This document shows positions 54,111-63,466 of a stretch of DNA of 64,000 nucleotides, piece after piece. A program made the position numbers and the translations under genes. This DNA comes from Rhodococcus sp. HNM0563 (lineage in GTDB: Bacteria; Actinomycetota; Actinomycetes; Mycobacteriales; Mycobacteriaceae), in the NCBI RefSeq assembly GCF_012726195.1, contig NZ_JAASAF010000001.1, positions 434,001 to 498,000 of the forward strand, written 5' to 3'. Each line of letters begins with the position of its first letter. The stretch's first letter is position 1. The notes beneath the pieces are model-generated. The model was not told the origin of the DNA. It saw only the letters and a list, made by a program, of their open reading frames with translations, and ran no database searches.

Positions 54111-54147
54111 CGGGTGCTCCTCGGGCGAAACGCGGTGAGGGGTGGGT

Positions 54148-54180
54148 GCGGTGGAGGCTCCGAAACGGAACCTCCACCGC
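54148..54180 (-). terminator. Intra-operon hairpin between kasA and accD6
   Basis: GCGGTGGAGG and CCTCCACCGC (10-base arms) continue, after a single C-A mismatch, into TCCG and CGGA around an AAA loop. It lies in the 94-base gap between kasA and accD6. It may be a weak terminator, an RNA-stability element or a processing site that sets relative expression. Confidence 0.6.
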
Positions 54181-54204
54181 ATGTGCGGCGTTGTGCCGGT
54201 CGGG

Positions 54205-55458
54205 TCAGGCCCGACCGAACGCGATAGCGACGTTGTGCCCACCGAAACCGAACGAGTTGTTCAGCGCGAAATCGATCTGTCCGTAGCGCGGTTCACCGTG
54301 CACTACGTCCAGGTCGATATCTGGATCCTGGTTTTCGAGATTGAGCGTGGGAGGAATGACTCCGTCACGCAGAGCCAGGACCGTGAGTACTGCCTCGAGT
54401 GCACCGACAGCGCCGATCGAGTGACCGAGTGCGGACTTCGGTGCGTAGATTGCGGCTTGATTTCCCACCGCAGCGCCGATGGCCTTGGCCTCGGCGATGT
54501 CTCCGATCGGGGTGGACGTCGCATGAGCGTTGACGTGCCCGATGTCGGACTTGGACAACCCGGCGGTCTCGATTGCACGGGTCATCGCACGGGCTGCGCC
54601 CGTACCTTCCGGATCGGGTGCCACGATGTGGAACCCGTCCGACGTGATTCCGGAGCCGAGGACGCGAGCGTGAATGGTCGCGCCACGTGCCTTGGCGTGC
54701 TCCTCCGACTCGAGGACCATCAGTGCGCCGGCTTCGCCGAAGACGAATCCGTCGCGGTCCTTGTCGAAGGGCCGCGAGGCGCCCTGGGGGTCGTCGTTGC
54801 GGGTGCTCAGCGCGCGCATCATGGCGAAGCTGGCGGTGGCTACCGCATCGAGTCGTCCCTCGACACCGCCGGTGACGACGATATCGGCGTCGCCCATGGC
54901 GATCATCCGGTGGGCGTTCGCGATGGCCTCGGATCCCGAGGAGCATGCCGAGACGGGGGTAAGGACTCCCGCACGCGCACCGAGTTCGAGGCCCACGGTG
55001 GCCGACGGGCCATTGGGCATGACCATCTGCACCACGAACGGGGACACCTTGCGGTATCCGCCGTCGCGGAGCTTGTCGACGGCGTCGATGAGTGCGTCGC
55101 CGCCACCGAGGCCGGTGCCGATGACGACACCGAGACGGTCCTGGTCGACCTCCGGGCTACCGGCGTTCGACCAGACCGTGCGGGACAGAGTCAGCGCGAG
55201 CCGTTCGACGAAACTCATCCGCCGGATCTCGACCCGCGACAGTGAATCGTCGGGGTCGACCTTCAGCGTGCCGCCGATGCGGACGGGAAGGTCGAAGTCG
55301 TCGACGAACCCGCTGAGCGTGCCGATCCCGCTCTCGCCGGCGAGGAGGCCCTTCCATGTGGCATCCACATCACCTGCGATCGACGTCGTGGTCGCGAGAG
55401 CCGTGACGACGACGTTTCGTAGCGTCCGAGGAGAAGGGGAGGTCACGGCTGTGCTCAT
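54205..55458 (-). CDS. kasA: Beta-ketoacyl-ACP synthase KasA (FAS-II)
   Basis: This 417-residue condensing enzyme elongates meromycolate-type chains on AcpM. The Cys-His-His triad is at Cys172 (SACSSGSEA), His312 (NAHATSTP) and His346 (LGHSIGA). The glycine-rich ending [15 protein letters not shown] is typical. The ATG overlaps the acpM stop (ATGA). Mycobacteria have kasA followed by kasB; here accD6 follows directly and there is no second synthase, so only one Kas protein is encoded in the operon. Confidence 0.95.
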   Translation of the reverse strand: MSTAVTSPSPRTLRNVVVTALATTTSIAGDVDATWKGLLAGESGIGTLSGFVDDFDLPVRIGGTLKVDPDDSLSRVEIRRMSFVERLALTLSRTVWSNAGSPEVDQDRLGVVIGTGLGGGDALIDAVDKLRDGGYRKVSPFVVQMVMPNGPSATVGLELGARAGVLTPVSACSSGSEAIANAHRMIAMGDADIVVTGGVEGRLDAVATASFAMMRALSTRNDDPQGASRPFDKDRDGFVFGEAGALMVLESEEHAKARGATIHARVLGSGITSDGFHIVAPDPEGTGAARAMTRAIETAGLSKSDIGHVNAHATSTPIGDIAEAKAIGAAVGNQAAIYAPKSALGHSIGAVGALEAVLTVLALRDGVIPPTLNLENQDPDIDLDVVHGEPRYGQIDFALNNSFGFGGHNVAIAFGRA

Positions 55459-55733
55459 TCGCCGTCGTTGGTGGCCTGAACGCCCTCGGCCTCGAGCTTC
55501 TGGATGTACGAGACAGCGTCACCGACGGTGCGCAGGCTTGCGAGGTCCTCGTCGGGGATCTTCACGCCGTACTTGTCCTCGGTCTGGACGGCGATCTCGA
55601 CCATGGAGAGCGAATCGATGTCGAGATCGTCGACGAAGGACTTCTCGATGGTCACCTCGGAGGGCTCAATACCGGTGACCTCTTCGATGATCTCCGCGAG
55701 ACCGGTGATGATTTCTTCCTGGGTGGCGGCCAC
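55455..55733 (-). CDS. acpM: Meromycolate extension acyl carrier protein AcpM
   Basis: This 92-residue acyl carrier protein carries the phosphopantetheine attachment serine at Ser41 in [12 protein letters not shown] short acidic C-terminal tail ([13 protein letters not shown]) is present, shorter than the tail of mycobacterial AcpM. The GTG at 55733 has AAGAAGGGAG upstream; the long upstream frame crosses into fabD and is not coding. The stop overlaps kasA by four bases. Confidence 0.95.
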   Translation of the reverse strand: MAATQEEIITGLAEIIEEVTGIEPSEVTIEKSFVDDLDIDSLSMVEIAVQTEDKYGVKIPDEDLASLRTVGDAVSYIQKLEAEGVQATNDGE

Positions 55734-55844
55734 TTCGTGGCTCCCTTCTTGGGTTTGTCGACTGTGTCGTGTGAAACCGGGGGGACGGCGTCCGCCCGGT
55801 GCCCGGGTTGTACCGGGAGTCTTCGAGTGCTGGTACTGCGGTGT

Positions 55845-55880
55845 TGCGCGCGCTGCCTTGTTGCGTGCACAGCGCGCGCA
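55845..55880 (-). terminator. Hairpin between fabD and acpM
   Basis: TGCGCGCGCTG and CAGCGCGCGCA form perfect 11-base arms around a 14-base loop, starting six bases after the fabD stop (reading leftward). It is not followed by a T run. Partial termination or protection of mRNA ends is possible, which could raise or lower acpM relative to fabD. Confidence 0.55.
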
Positions 55881-55885
55881 GCAAC

Positions 55886-56803
55886 CTAACCGAGAACCAG
55901 CGTTTCGGCCAACGTGTCGATGTCGGCGGGGGTCTTCAGTGCGGTGTTGGGAGTGCCACGCATCTCGCGTTTGGCGATGCCCACCAACGTCCCGGCCGGC
56001 GGCAATTCCACCACCGCGGAGACCTGAGCGGACTTCAAGTACGCGGTGCACAGATCCCAGCGGACCGGGCGGGTGACCTGCGCGGCAATTCGCTCGAGGG
56101 CATCGGATCCCGAGGTGGCGAGAGCTCCGTCGAAGTTCGACAACAGCGGACGTACCGGATCGCTCGGTGTGATCTTCGCTGCTGCCGCGGTGACTGCATC
56201 CTGCGCGGGAGCCATGAAACGGGTGTGGAAGGCACCGGCCACGGGGAGTGACCGAATACGCGCCTTCGCGGGCGGGTTCGCTGCGAGTTCCTCGAGCGCG
56301 TCGAGGCGTCCTGCAGCGACGATCTGTCCTGCCGCATTCATGTTGGCGGGTGTCAGGTCGAGTTCTTCGAGTCGGGCGAGCACTTCGTCCTCGGCGCCGC
56401 CGAGGACTGCAGACATCCCCGTCGGCTCGAGCGCGCATGCCTTGGCCATTTCCGCGCCGCGGATCGCGGCGAGGGAGACGGCTTCGTCGGCGGTGATGAC
56501 GCCTGCGACGGCAGCTGCTGCGAGCTCACCGACCGAGTGGCCGGCAGAGATGGTGTCTGCGGCGATCGCGCCGCGTGCCTCCAAGGCCTCGAACGCGAGC
56601 AGTGCTGTCGCGACGACCAGTGGCTGGGTGACGGCGGTGTCTGTGATCTCCTCGGCGGTAGCGGTGGTGCCGAGACGCTCGAGGTCGAGCCCCGATGCCT
56701 TGGACCAGAGCTCGATTCGATCGCGAGCACCGGCCTGCTCCAACCACGGAGCAAGCATTCCTGGTGTCTGAGACCCCTGACCGGGGGAAAGCAGCGAAAT
56801 CAC
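55886..56803 (-). CDS. fabD: Malonyl-CoA:ACP transacylase FabD
   Basis: This 305-residue transacylase loads malonate onto AcpM for FAS-II. The active-site serine is Ser90 in AGHSVGE, and the catalytic His lies in VAGAFHTRFM. The start LLSPGQGSQTPGML is family-typical. GTG at 56803 is chosen from similarity with mycobacterial FabD; the longer frame would run through the inverted repeat in the promoter. First gene of the FAS-II operon. Confidence 0.95.
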   Translation of the reverse strand: MISLLSPGQGSQTPGMLAPWLEQAGARDRIELWSKASGLDLERLGTTATAEEITDTAVTQPLVVATALLAFEALEARGAIAADTISAGHSVGELAAAAVAGVITADEAVSLAAIRGAEMAKACALEPTGMSAVLGGAEDEVLARLEELDLTPANMNAAGQIVAAGRLDALEELAANPPAKARIRSLPVAGAFHTRFMAPAQDAVTAAAAKITPSDPVRPLLSNFDGALATSGSDALERIAAQVTRPVRWDLCTAYLKSAQVSAVVELPPAGTLVGIAKREMRGTPNTALKTPADIDTLAETLVLG

Positions 56804-56869
56804 GATGATCAGAGAACACCCTGAAGGCGCTCTTCCGAGATGTCGGTGGGAATGAAAGGTGGAAGCAGG

Positions 56870-56890
56870 ATTTGTAGGGTTCCTACAAAT
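56870..56890. promoter_or_regulatory. Inverted repeat in the fabD promoter, candidate MabR operator
   Basis: ATTTGTAGG and CCTACAAAT form perfect 9-base arms around GTT, between the regulator gene and fabD. The position is about 67 bases before fabD and 40 bases after the regulator stop. In mycobacteria the Rv2242-type regulator (MabR) acts on this promoter; binding here is inferred. Confidence 0.7.
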
Positions 56891-56931
56891 TCCCACGTCG
56901 GCGTTCTCCATCGGTAGCTTGCCCGTAACCG

Positions 56932-58245
56932 TTACGTGTCCTGTTCGCGAATTGTGAATCGAGTGACTGGTGGTGTGGGGGATCGGAGTTCGTTATGGCT
57001 TTGTGCCAGACGACCAACGGTTGCCGCGATTCGGAGCACGTATGCATCACGCGGATTTGTCGGGTCCCGACCCGTTACTTCGGTGATTCGCCTCAACCTG
57101 TACCGGACGGTATTTGGATGAACAAACAGCTTTCGGGAGCAGGACTCGACAGCACCGCCGCTGTCGAGGTATGCGTCCAAGGTGTCGGAGAGGGCCGAAC
57201 CGGCGGCCGCGAGCGGTGCGACGACTTCGTCTTCGAGCGCCGTGATTGCTCCCGGGTCGCCCAGGAGCGCGCGTTCGGGTAGCAACTCGGTTGCGTGCAC
57301 CGGACGCGGAGCACCAGGCCAGCCGACGACCGCCTCCATCCCCGCCATCGCCTCGACCGCCGACGCGTGCGCCGACGCGAGCGACGGTGTTGTCGGGCCG
57401 ATGACGACGGGATCGCCGGAGAAGCTGTACATGAGCTCGTCCCGGAATGCGACGGCCTCGGGGCTGCCGTGTAGCTCCCCGCTGACCACCATCACCAGAT
57501 GTTCGCCCTGGACTACTGCCAATGCCGCGCGGCCGTGTGCGCGCGCGATCGTGTGCACCGTGGTTACAGCGGACACCCCCTCTTCGGGCGGGGGTGAACC
57601 GATGAGCACGGTCGCGGGCGCGGTTGCGTCCCAGTTGAGCGTGGCGGCACGGGACTGCATGTCGGATCCCGTGTCGCCACGAACGACTGCGTCCACCACG
57701 AGCGCCTCGAGGCGGGTGTCCCAGGCTCCCCGCGACTCGGCAGCGCTCGCGTACACCGACGCGGCCGCGAATCCGAGTTCACGGCCGTATCGGAGGATCG
57801 CCTCGGTCAACGCGATCAGCTGTTCTTCGTTCCGGGCCAAGGCGGGCAGCCACTGCTCGAAGAACTCCATCGCCGCGCGAACCATGTCGACGGTCTGACG
57901 GAAGGTGAGCCTGCGCGCCAGATCCTGCGGAATTGCCTGGAATGCGTCGAGACTGAACGAGATGTCGCTCTCGGGGTCGCGCACCCATTCGAGGAAATCC
58001 ACGACCGATGTCTGGATGATCAGCTGAACGTTCGAACGTTGCGAAGCATCGAGGTCCGCGAAGAACGGCAACTGTTCCTGCATGACGTGCACGGCCTCGG
58101 TGGACATCCGCCCCGAAAACTGCTTGACGCGCCGCAACAGAGCATCGGGCAGCGGAGCGCGCTCGGGGCGCTCCGGCGGCATCGGGCGTCCCGCGGGGAC
58201 ACCCGATGCGCGCATCGTTCGGCGCGGTTCCGGCTCGTCGACCAT
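56932..58245 (-). CDS. mabR: PucR-family regulator of FAS-II (MabR/FasR-type)
   Basis: This 437-residue regulator has an N-terminal domain, a central GGDEF-like/CdaR region and a C-terminal PucR helix-turn-helix (GGAVESCSRKLFVHPNTVRYRLRRITEVTG). The mycobacterial orthologue at this place, Rv2242 (MabR), controls the FAS-II operon, and the Streptomyces counterpart FasR activates fabD-fabH-acpP-fabF. It lies between aceE and fabD, all leftward, 70 bases from aceE. Whether it activates or represses here is unknown. Start is ATG at 58245. Confidence 0.92.
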   Translation of the reverse strand: MVDEPEPRRTMRASGVPAGRPMPPERPERAPLPDALLRRVKQFSGRMSTEAVHVMQEQLPFFADLDASQRSNVQLIIQTSVVDFLEWVRDPESDISFSLDAFQAIPQDLARRLTFRQTVDMVRAAMEFFEQWLPALARNEEQLIALTEAILRYGRELGFAAASVYASAAESRGAWDTRLEALVVDAVVRGDTGSDMQSRAATLNWDATAPATVLIGSPPPEEGVSAVTTVHTIARAHGRAALAVVQGEHLVMVVSGELHGSPEAVAFRDELMYSFSGDPVVIGPTTPSLASAHASAVEAMAGMEAVVGWPGAPRPVHATELLPERALLGDPGAITALEDEVVAPLAAAGSALSDTLDAYLDSGGAVESCSRKLFVHPNTVRYRLRRITEVTGRDPTNPRDAYVLRIAATVGRLAQSHNELRSPTPPVTRFTIREQDT

Positions 58246-58315
58246 GCGAAGAACCTACCCGGACGGGGCCCGGGCAGGTTCACCGATGCGCGAGACTAGC
58301 GCAACCGCGTGAGCG

Positions 58316-61183
58316 TCAGGCGACGCCCGGATCCGACGTCGGGGTGGGAGCGGCTGCGACATCGTCGATCCCGTACTTTGCCGCTGCCTCGACCGCCCGA
58401 GCCGGATCGATTGCACCCTCGCGGCCGAGCGCTGCGAGTACCGCGACGACCGTCGACTCCGCGTCGATGTTGAACACTCGGCGCGCTGCCGGGCGGGTAT
58501 CGGAGAAGCCGAACCCGTCGGCCCCGAGCACGGTGTAGTCGCCCGGTACCCACTGACGGATCTGGTCCGGGACTGCACGCATCCAGTCGGACACCGCCAC
58601 GAACGGGCCTGCCGCGTCGTTGAGGACCCGCTGCACGTACGGGACGGCAGGATCCTTACCGGGTTCGAGCAGGGCCTGACGGTCGCACTCGATACCTTCG
58701 CGGCGAAGCTCGCCCCACGACGTCACCGACCACACGTCGGCCGAGACGCCCCACTCCTCGGCGAGCATCTGCTGGGCGCGCAGCGCCTCGGGCATGATCA
58801 CGCCGGAGGTCAGGATCTGCGCCTTCGGACCCGACGCTGCACCACGCTGGTACAGGTAGATGCCTTTGAGCAGGCCCTCGACGTCGAGGTTCTCGGGCTC
58901 TGCCGGCTGTGTGTACGGCTCGTTGTAGATGGTGATGTAGTAGAAGATGTTCTCGCCGCCGAAGCCCGGCTCGAGCGTTCCGTCCGCGGCCTTCGTGCCG
59001 CCGTACATGCGACGCAGACCATCGCGCACGATGTGGGCGATCTCGTAGGAGAACGCCGGGTCGTACGTGACAGCCGCCGGATTGGTGGAGGCGAGCAGCA
59101 GAGAGTGCCCGTCTGCGTGCTGGAGGCCTTCACCGGTCAAGGTGGTGCGTCCTGCGGTGGCACCGAGCACGAAACCGCGTGCCATCTGGTCGGCTGCTGC
59201 CCACAGGCCGTCGCCGGTGCGCTGGAAGCCGAACATCGAATAGAAGATGTACACGGGGATCATCGGCTCGCCGTGCGTTGCGTACGAAGTACCGACCGCG
59301 GTGAACGACGCCGTCGAACCGGCCTCGTTGATGCCCTCATGAAGGATCTGACCGACCTCGCTCTCCTTGTAGGCGAGCATCAGTTCCGCGTCGACCGAGG
59401 TGTACAGCTGGCCGTTGCGGTTGTAGATCTTCAGCGAGGGGAACCACGAGTCCATGCCGAACGTGCGGGCCTCGTCCGGGATGATCGGCACGATGCGCTT
59501 GCCGATCTCCTTGTCGCGGAGCAGCTCCTTGAGCACGCGCACGACCGCCATGGTGGTGGCGACCTCTTGCTTGCCCGAGCCCTTCCGGACCACGTCGTAC
59601 GTCTTCTCCTCGGGCAGCTTCAGCGGCGCTGCCTTCGTGCGGCGCTCGGGAAGGAAGCCGCCGAGATTCCGGCGACGCTCGAGCATGTACTGGATCTCGG
59701 GTGCGTCGAAACCGGGGTGGTAGTACGGCGGCGCCTTCGGATCCTTCTCGAGCTCCGCGTCGGAGATCGGAATCCGCTGGACGTCGCGGAAGTACTTGAG
59801 GTCTTCGAGAGTGAGCTTCTTCATCTGGTGGGTCGCATTACGACCCTCGAAGTGCTTACCGAGCGTGTACCCCTTGATCGTGTGGGCAAGGATGACCGTC
59901 GGCTGGCCCTTGTGCTCCATCGCGGCCTTGTACGCAGCGTGGATCTTGCGGTAATCGTGCCCGCCGCGCTTGAGGTTCCAGATCTGCTGGTCGGTGAGAT
60001 GCTTGACCAGTTCCTTGGTGCGAGGGTCGCGTCCGAAGAAGTGCTCGCGGACGAACGCGCCGTCGTTGGCCTTGTAGGTCTGGTAGTCGCCGTCCGGGGT
60101 GACGTTCATCAGATTGACGAGCGCGCCGTCCTTGTCGGCGTGCAGCAACGCGTCCCACTCGCGACCCCACACCACCTTGATGACATTCCAGCCGGCGCCG
60201 CGGAAGAACGATTCCAGTTCCTGGATGATCTTGCCGTTGCCGCGGACCGGACCGTCGAGACGCTGCAGGTTGCAGTTGATGACGAAGGTCAGGTTGTCGA
60301 GGCCCTCGGTGGCGGCGACATGTGCGAGGCCGCGCGATTCGGGTTCGTCCATCTCGCCGTCGCCGAGGAACGCCCACACGTGTTGCTGCGAGGTGTCCTT
60401 GATGCCGCGATCTTCCAGGTAATGGTTGAAACGTGCCTGGTAGATGGCGTTCATCGGGCCGAGGCCCATCGACACCGTCGGGAACTCCCAGAAGTCGGGG
60501 AGAAGTCGCGGGTGCGGATACGACGGCAGTGCGCCGCCCTTGGCCAGGTGGCTGTGTTCCTGACGGAATCCGTCCATCTGCTCCGCGGGTATGCGACCCT
60601 CGAGGAAGGCGCGAGCGTAGATGCCGGGTGAGGCGTGGCCCTGGATGAAGATCTGGTCGCCACCACCGGGGTGATCCTTACCGCGGAAGAAGTGGTTGAA
60701 CCCGACCTCGTACAGGGCAGCGGACGAGGCGTAGGTGGAGATATGGCCACCGACCCCGATCCCGGGCCGCTGCGCGCGGGTCACCATGATCGCGGCGTTC
60801 CAGCGGATGTAGGCGCGGAATCGGCGCTCGACCTCTTCGTCACCGGGGAACCACGGTTCGCTCTCGGTGGGAATGGTGTTGACATAGTCGGTCGAGGTCA
60901 ACGCCGGAATCGACACGTGGCGCTCACCGGCGCGCTCGAGCATGCGCAACATCAGGTAGCGGGCTCGGGAGGGCCCGGCCGCTTCGAGCATGCCGTCGAA
61001 CGACTCGAGCCACTCGGCGGTTTCCGCCGGATCGATATCCGGCAGGTAGGAAGCCACGCCCTCGCGGATGACCCGAACCCGGTTGCCCGTGGTGGGGGCT
61101 GGGGTGTCGGTCGAGGGGCCCGTACCCGAAACGTCTGGTGTGGCGTTCGCACGGGAATCGGGTCCGTGGATCAGGTCTGTCAA
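58316..61183 (-). CDS. aceE: Pyruvate dehydrogenase E1 component AceE (homodimeric)
   Basis: This 955-residue thiamine-diphosphate enzyme decarboxylates pyruvate in the PDH complex. The TPP motif [12 protein letters not shown]...[10 protein letters not shown] and the family segments [22 protein letters not shown] and ILVGTA-like C-terminal regions are present, and the length is normal. A TTG at 61183 with GAGGA seven bases ahead is preferred; the 105-residue upstream extension lies in hairpin-rich non-coding sequence. It neighbours the FAS-II operon as in mycobacteria, linking acetyl-CoA production with fatty acid synthesis. Confidence 0.95.
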   Translation of the reverse strand: MTDLIHGPDSRANATPDVSGTGPSTDTPAPTTGNRVRVIREGVASYLPDIDPAETAEWLESFDGMLEAAGPSRARYLMLRMLERAGERHVSIPALTSTDYVNTIPTESEPWFPGDEEVERRFRAYIRWNAAIMVTRAQRPGIGVGGHISTYASSAALYEVGFNHFFRGKDHPGGGDQIFIQGHASPGIYARAFLEGRIPAEQMDGFRQEHSHLAKGGALPSYPHPRLLPDFWEFPTVSMGLGPMNAIYQARFNHYLEDRGIKDTSQQHVWAFLGDGEMDEPESRGLAHVAATEGLDNLTFVINCNLQRLDGPVRGNGKIIQELESFFRGAGWNVIKVVWGREWDALLHADKDGALVNLMNVTPDGDYQTYKANDGAFVREHFFGRDPRTKELVKHLTDQQIWNLKRGGHDYRKIHAAYKAAMEHKGQPTVILAHTIKGYTLGKHFEGRNATHQMKKLTLEDLKYFRDVQRIPISDAELEKDPKAPPYYHPGFDAPEIQYMLERRRNLGGFLPERRTKAAPLKLPEEKTYDVVRKGSGKQEVATTMAVVRVLKELLRDKEIGKRIVPIIPDEARTFGMDSWFPSLKIYNRNGQLYTSVDAELMLAYKESEVGQILHEGINEAGSTASFTAVGTSYATHGEPMIPVYIFYSMFGFQRTGDGLWAAADQMARGFVLGATAGRTTLTGEGLQHADGHSLLLASTNPAAVTYDPAFSYEIAHIVRDGLRRMYGGTKAADGTLEPGFGGENIFYYITIYNEPYTQPAEPENLDVEGLLKGIYLYQRGAASGPKAQILTSGVIMPEALRAQQMLAEEWGVSADVWSVTSWGELRREGIECDRQALLEPGKDPAVPYVQRVLNDAAGPFVAVSDWMRAVPDQIRQWVPGDYTVLGADGFGFSDTRPAARRVFNIDAESTVVAVLAALGREGAIDPARAVEAAAKYGIDDVAAAPTPTSDPGVA

Positions 61184-61518
61184 CGTCAGCTCCTCATCGT
61201 GGTGGGGCGCGCAGGTGTAGCGCCCACTCCGTAGGCCGGCCCTTGTGGGGGCCGACTCATCGACATCTGAACATGATGCACCCCTCATCTTCCCCCATCG
61301 TGCCGGGTCGGGCACGATGCGGCCCGGCAGATCGGGCCAGGATTGCGGCTGGATGTATGCATTCGGAAGAGTGCGCGTAGCGTCGTTCTCGAAGATTCTC
61401 TCGAAAATCGCAGCGTTTCGGGTTGCGTTCAGGCGCCCGACCATGTTCGCTTTGATCAATCGCACGTCACATCGGTCTGCGGAAACCTCCGCGACCACAA
61501 CCTTGAGGAGGAACCACC
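61184..61518. promoter_or_regulatory. Divergent aceE/DUF3052 intergenic region with tandem hairpins
   Basis: This 335-base gap has no supported gene. CATCGTGCC and GGCACGATG (9-base perfect arms, 6-base spacer) lie at 61296-61319, directly followed by GGCCCG and CGGGCC (6-base spacer) at 61321-61338; these would be in the aceE 5' region. TTCTCGAA near 61390 is partly repeated as TCTCGAA ten bases later. GAGGAGGAA at about 61505 is the ribosome site of the DUF3052 gene. Promoters were not pinpointed. Confidence 0.5.
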
Positions 61519-61941
61519 GTGGTCGCCGCGGCGGATGCCAAGAACTACGTTTCGAAGCTCGGTATCAAGCACGACCACGTGGTGCAAGAACTTGGCTGGG
61601 ACGAGGATACCGACGACGAGTTGCGTGCAGCGATCGAAGAGGTCACCGGCACGGAGCTGCTCGACGAGGACTCCGACGAGGTCGTCGACACCGTGCTGTT
61701 GTGGTGGCGGGAAAGCGACGGTGATCTCGTGGACGCTCTCATGGACGTCGTGAGCCCTCTCGCCGAGGACGGTGTCGTGTGGGTTCTGACCCCGAAGACG
61801 GGTCGTCCCGATCATGTCGAGCCCAGTGAGATCGCCGAGTCGGCGACTACCGCAGGCCTGACTCAGACCTCGGCGACCAATCTCGGCGATTGGATCGGTA
61901 GTCGGCTGGTGCAGCCGAAGACCGGCCGTCCGCGCCGCTGA
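61519..61941 (+). CDS. DUF3052 family protein
   Basis: This 140-residue acidic soluble protein of the actinobacterial DUF3052 family contains [37 protein letters not shown] and the conserved [19 protein letters not shown]. No catalytic residues are evident. GTG start with a strong GAGGAGGAA ribosome site. The order aceE-DUF3052-ahpE is conserved with mycobacteria. Function unknown. Confidence 0.88.
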   Translation: MVAAADAKNYVSKLGIKHDHVVQELGWDEDTDDELRAAIEEVTGTELLDEDSDEVVDTVLLWWRESDGDLVDALMDVVSPLAEDGVVWVLTPKTGRPDHVEPSEIAESATTAGLTQTSATNLGDWIGSRLVQPKTGRPRR

Positions 61942-61976
61942 GCCGCCACTACCTCCGAATGAAGGACACCATCCCC

Positions 61977-62441
61977 ATGGCGATCGCCGTGGGCGCCGAG
62001 GCGCCCGATTTCACACTCAAGGACCAGAACAACCAGGAAGTGACGCTGTCGAGCTTCCGGGGCGTCAAGAACGTACTGCTGGTGTTCTACCCGCTCGCGT
62101 TCACCGGCGTGTGCCAGGGCGAACTGTGCGCGGTGCGCGACGACCTGCCGACGTTCGAGAACGACGACACCGCGATCCTCGCTGTGTCGGTGGGTGCGTC
62201 TCCGACCCACAAGATCTGGTCGGCGGAGCAGGGTTACACCTTCCCGCTGCTGTCGGATTTCTGGCCGCACGGTGAGGTGGCCCAGGCGTACGGCGTGTTC
62301 AACGACAAGCTCGGCTTCGCGAACCGTGGAACGTTCGTGATCGACAAGGCCGGAATCGTGCAATTCGCGGAGGAGAACGGCCCCGGAGAGCCCCGTGACC
62401 AGCAGGCTTGGGTCCGGGCGCTCGCCGCGCTAAAGTCCTGA
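61977..62441 (+). CDS. ahpE: Peroxiredoxin AhpE
   Basis: This 154-residue peroxiredoxin reduces peroxides through a peroxidatic cysteine, Cys46 in PLAFTGVCQGEL; the PxxxTxxC pattern and a late Arg are present. A second cysteine, Cys51, gives a C-x4-C spacing like PrxQ/BCP enzymes, whereas mycobacterial AhpE has Asp there and is a one-cysteine enzyme. ATG 61977 gives the usual length and follows GAAGGAC; an in-frame ATG 18 bases upstream is less likely. A tRNA-Val gene follows. Confidence 0.93.
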   Translation: MAIAVGAEAPDFTLKDQNNQEVTLSSFRGVKNVLLVFYPLAFTGVCQGELCAVRDDLPTFENDDTAILAVSVGASPTHKIWSAEQGYTFPLLSDFWPHGEVAQAYGVFNDKLGFANRGTFVIDKAGIVQFAEENGPGEPRDQQAWVRALAALKS

Positions 62442-62474
62442 TGTGAAATCGGCAGCCTCCGGTTGCCGATTTTC

Positions 62475-62549
62475 GGGCGTGTAGCTCAGTGGTAGAGCTC
62501 TGGTTTTACACACCAGCGGTCGGGGGTTCGAAACCCTCCGCGCCCACCA
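62475..62549 (+). tRNA. tRNA-Val (TAC), CCA encoded
   Basis: Acceptor arms GGGCGTG and CGCGCCC pair (one T-G), the D arm is TAGCTCAGTGGTAGAGC, anticodon stem CTGGT/ACCAG surrounds TTTACAC (anticodon TAC), and the T arm is GGGGG-TTCGAAA-CCCTC with one wobble. Discriminator A is followed by an encoded CCA, unlike the other two tRNAs in the window. Confidence 0.97.
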
Positions 62550-62605
62550 GTCAGTGCGGGGGAGGGGCGCTTCCGGGAAACCGTGAGGCACCCTTTTTCG
62601 GTGAT

Positions 62606-63466
62606 CTACCTGCTCAGTGCCTTGAACTGGCGGACCGCCAACGGCCCGAAGATCAACATGATCACCACAGGCCAGATGAAGGCCGCAGGCAGAGCGTGGC
62701 CGTCGATCCAGTAAGCCGGGTCCAGGTAGTCGATCCCCGGGGTCTGGAACAGTTCACGGATTGCCGTCGCCGTCGACGACACGGGATTCCACGCCGCGAT
62801 CGCGCCCAGCCAGCCGGGCATCATTTCCGGAGGCGTGAAGACCGACGAGATGAATCCCAAGGGAAACGCCACTGCGAAGAGCATTCCAGCGGTTTCGGTA
62901 TTGGTGATGCATAGCCCCAGGTAGATGCCCACGAGTATCAATGCCAGTCTCAACCAGAGCAGCAGCACGAAGGCCAGCAGCGTTGCCCCGAGACTGCCGC
63001 CCGATCGCCAGCCGATCAGCAAAGCCACCCCGGCGATGATCACCAGGTCCAGGGCCGCTCGGATGACATCGGACACTGCACGCCCGGTCACCGGCGCGGA
63101 AGGGGACATCGGCATCGACCGGAATCGATCCATGAAGCCCTTCTCCTTGTTGTGGGTCACCGCATACGCGGTGTCCATGAACCCCAGAGCCATCGTCATG
63201 GCAAACATTCCGGGCATGGCGAAATCCACATAGCCTTCACCGGCGCCCTCGCCGGTGACGTCCATCGCCGACCCGAAAACGTAGACGAACATCAGCACCA
63301 TCACCACCGGGAAGCCGATTTGCCAGGCAAACGTGCTGGGCTGACGGATCAGGTGCGTGAATTCTTGGAGCACAATGGTCCAGCAGTCGCGTGCGGCCCA
63401 GATCAGCCGTGAACCGATGGTCTCCGCAGCTGAGGTTTCGGCGAGCGAGTGTGTCGTTGTGGTCAT
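62606..63466 (-). CDS. ABC-2 type transporter permease (DrrB-like)
   Basis: This 286-residue membrane protein has about six hydrophobic helices of the ABC-2 family, with DFAMPGMFAMTMALGFMDTAYAVTHNKEKGFMDRFRSMPMS as the daunorubicin-resistance-like signature. It pairs with the ATPase gene whose stop overlaps its start (ATGA). It probably exports a drug or lipid. Substrate unknown. It is convergent with the tRNA-Val gene. Confidence 0.9.
   Translation of the reverse strand: MTTTTHSLAETSAAETIGSRLIWAARDCWTIVLQEFTHLIRQPSTFAWQIGFPVVMVLMFVYVFGSAMDVTGEGAGEGYVDFAMPGMFAMTMALGFMDTAYAVTHNKEKGFMDRFRSMPMSPSAPVTGRAVSDVIRAALDLVIIAGVALLIGWRSGGSLGATLLAFVLLLWLRLALILVGIYLGLCITNTETAGMLFAVAFPLGFISSVFTPPEMMPGWLGAIAAWNPVSSTATAIRELFQTPGIDYLDPAYWIDGHALPAAFIWPVVIMLIFGPLAVRQFKALSR

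Noticed and set aside
59033-60631. 532-codon plus-strand frame opposite aceE
   Set aside because: Lies fully within aceE on the other strand; repeated hydrophobic/acidic composition without any known motif.
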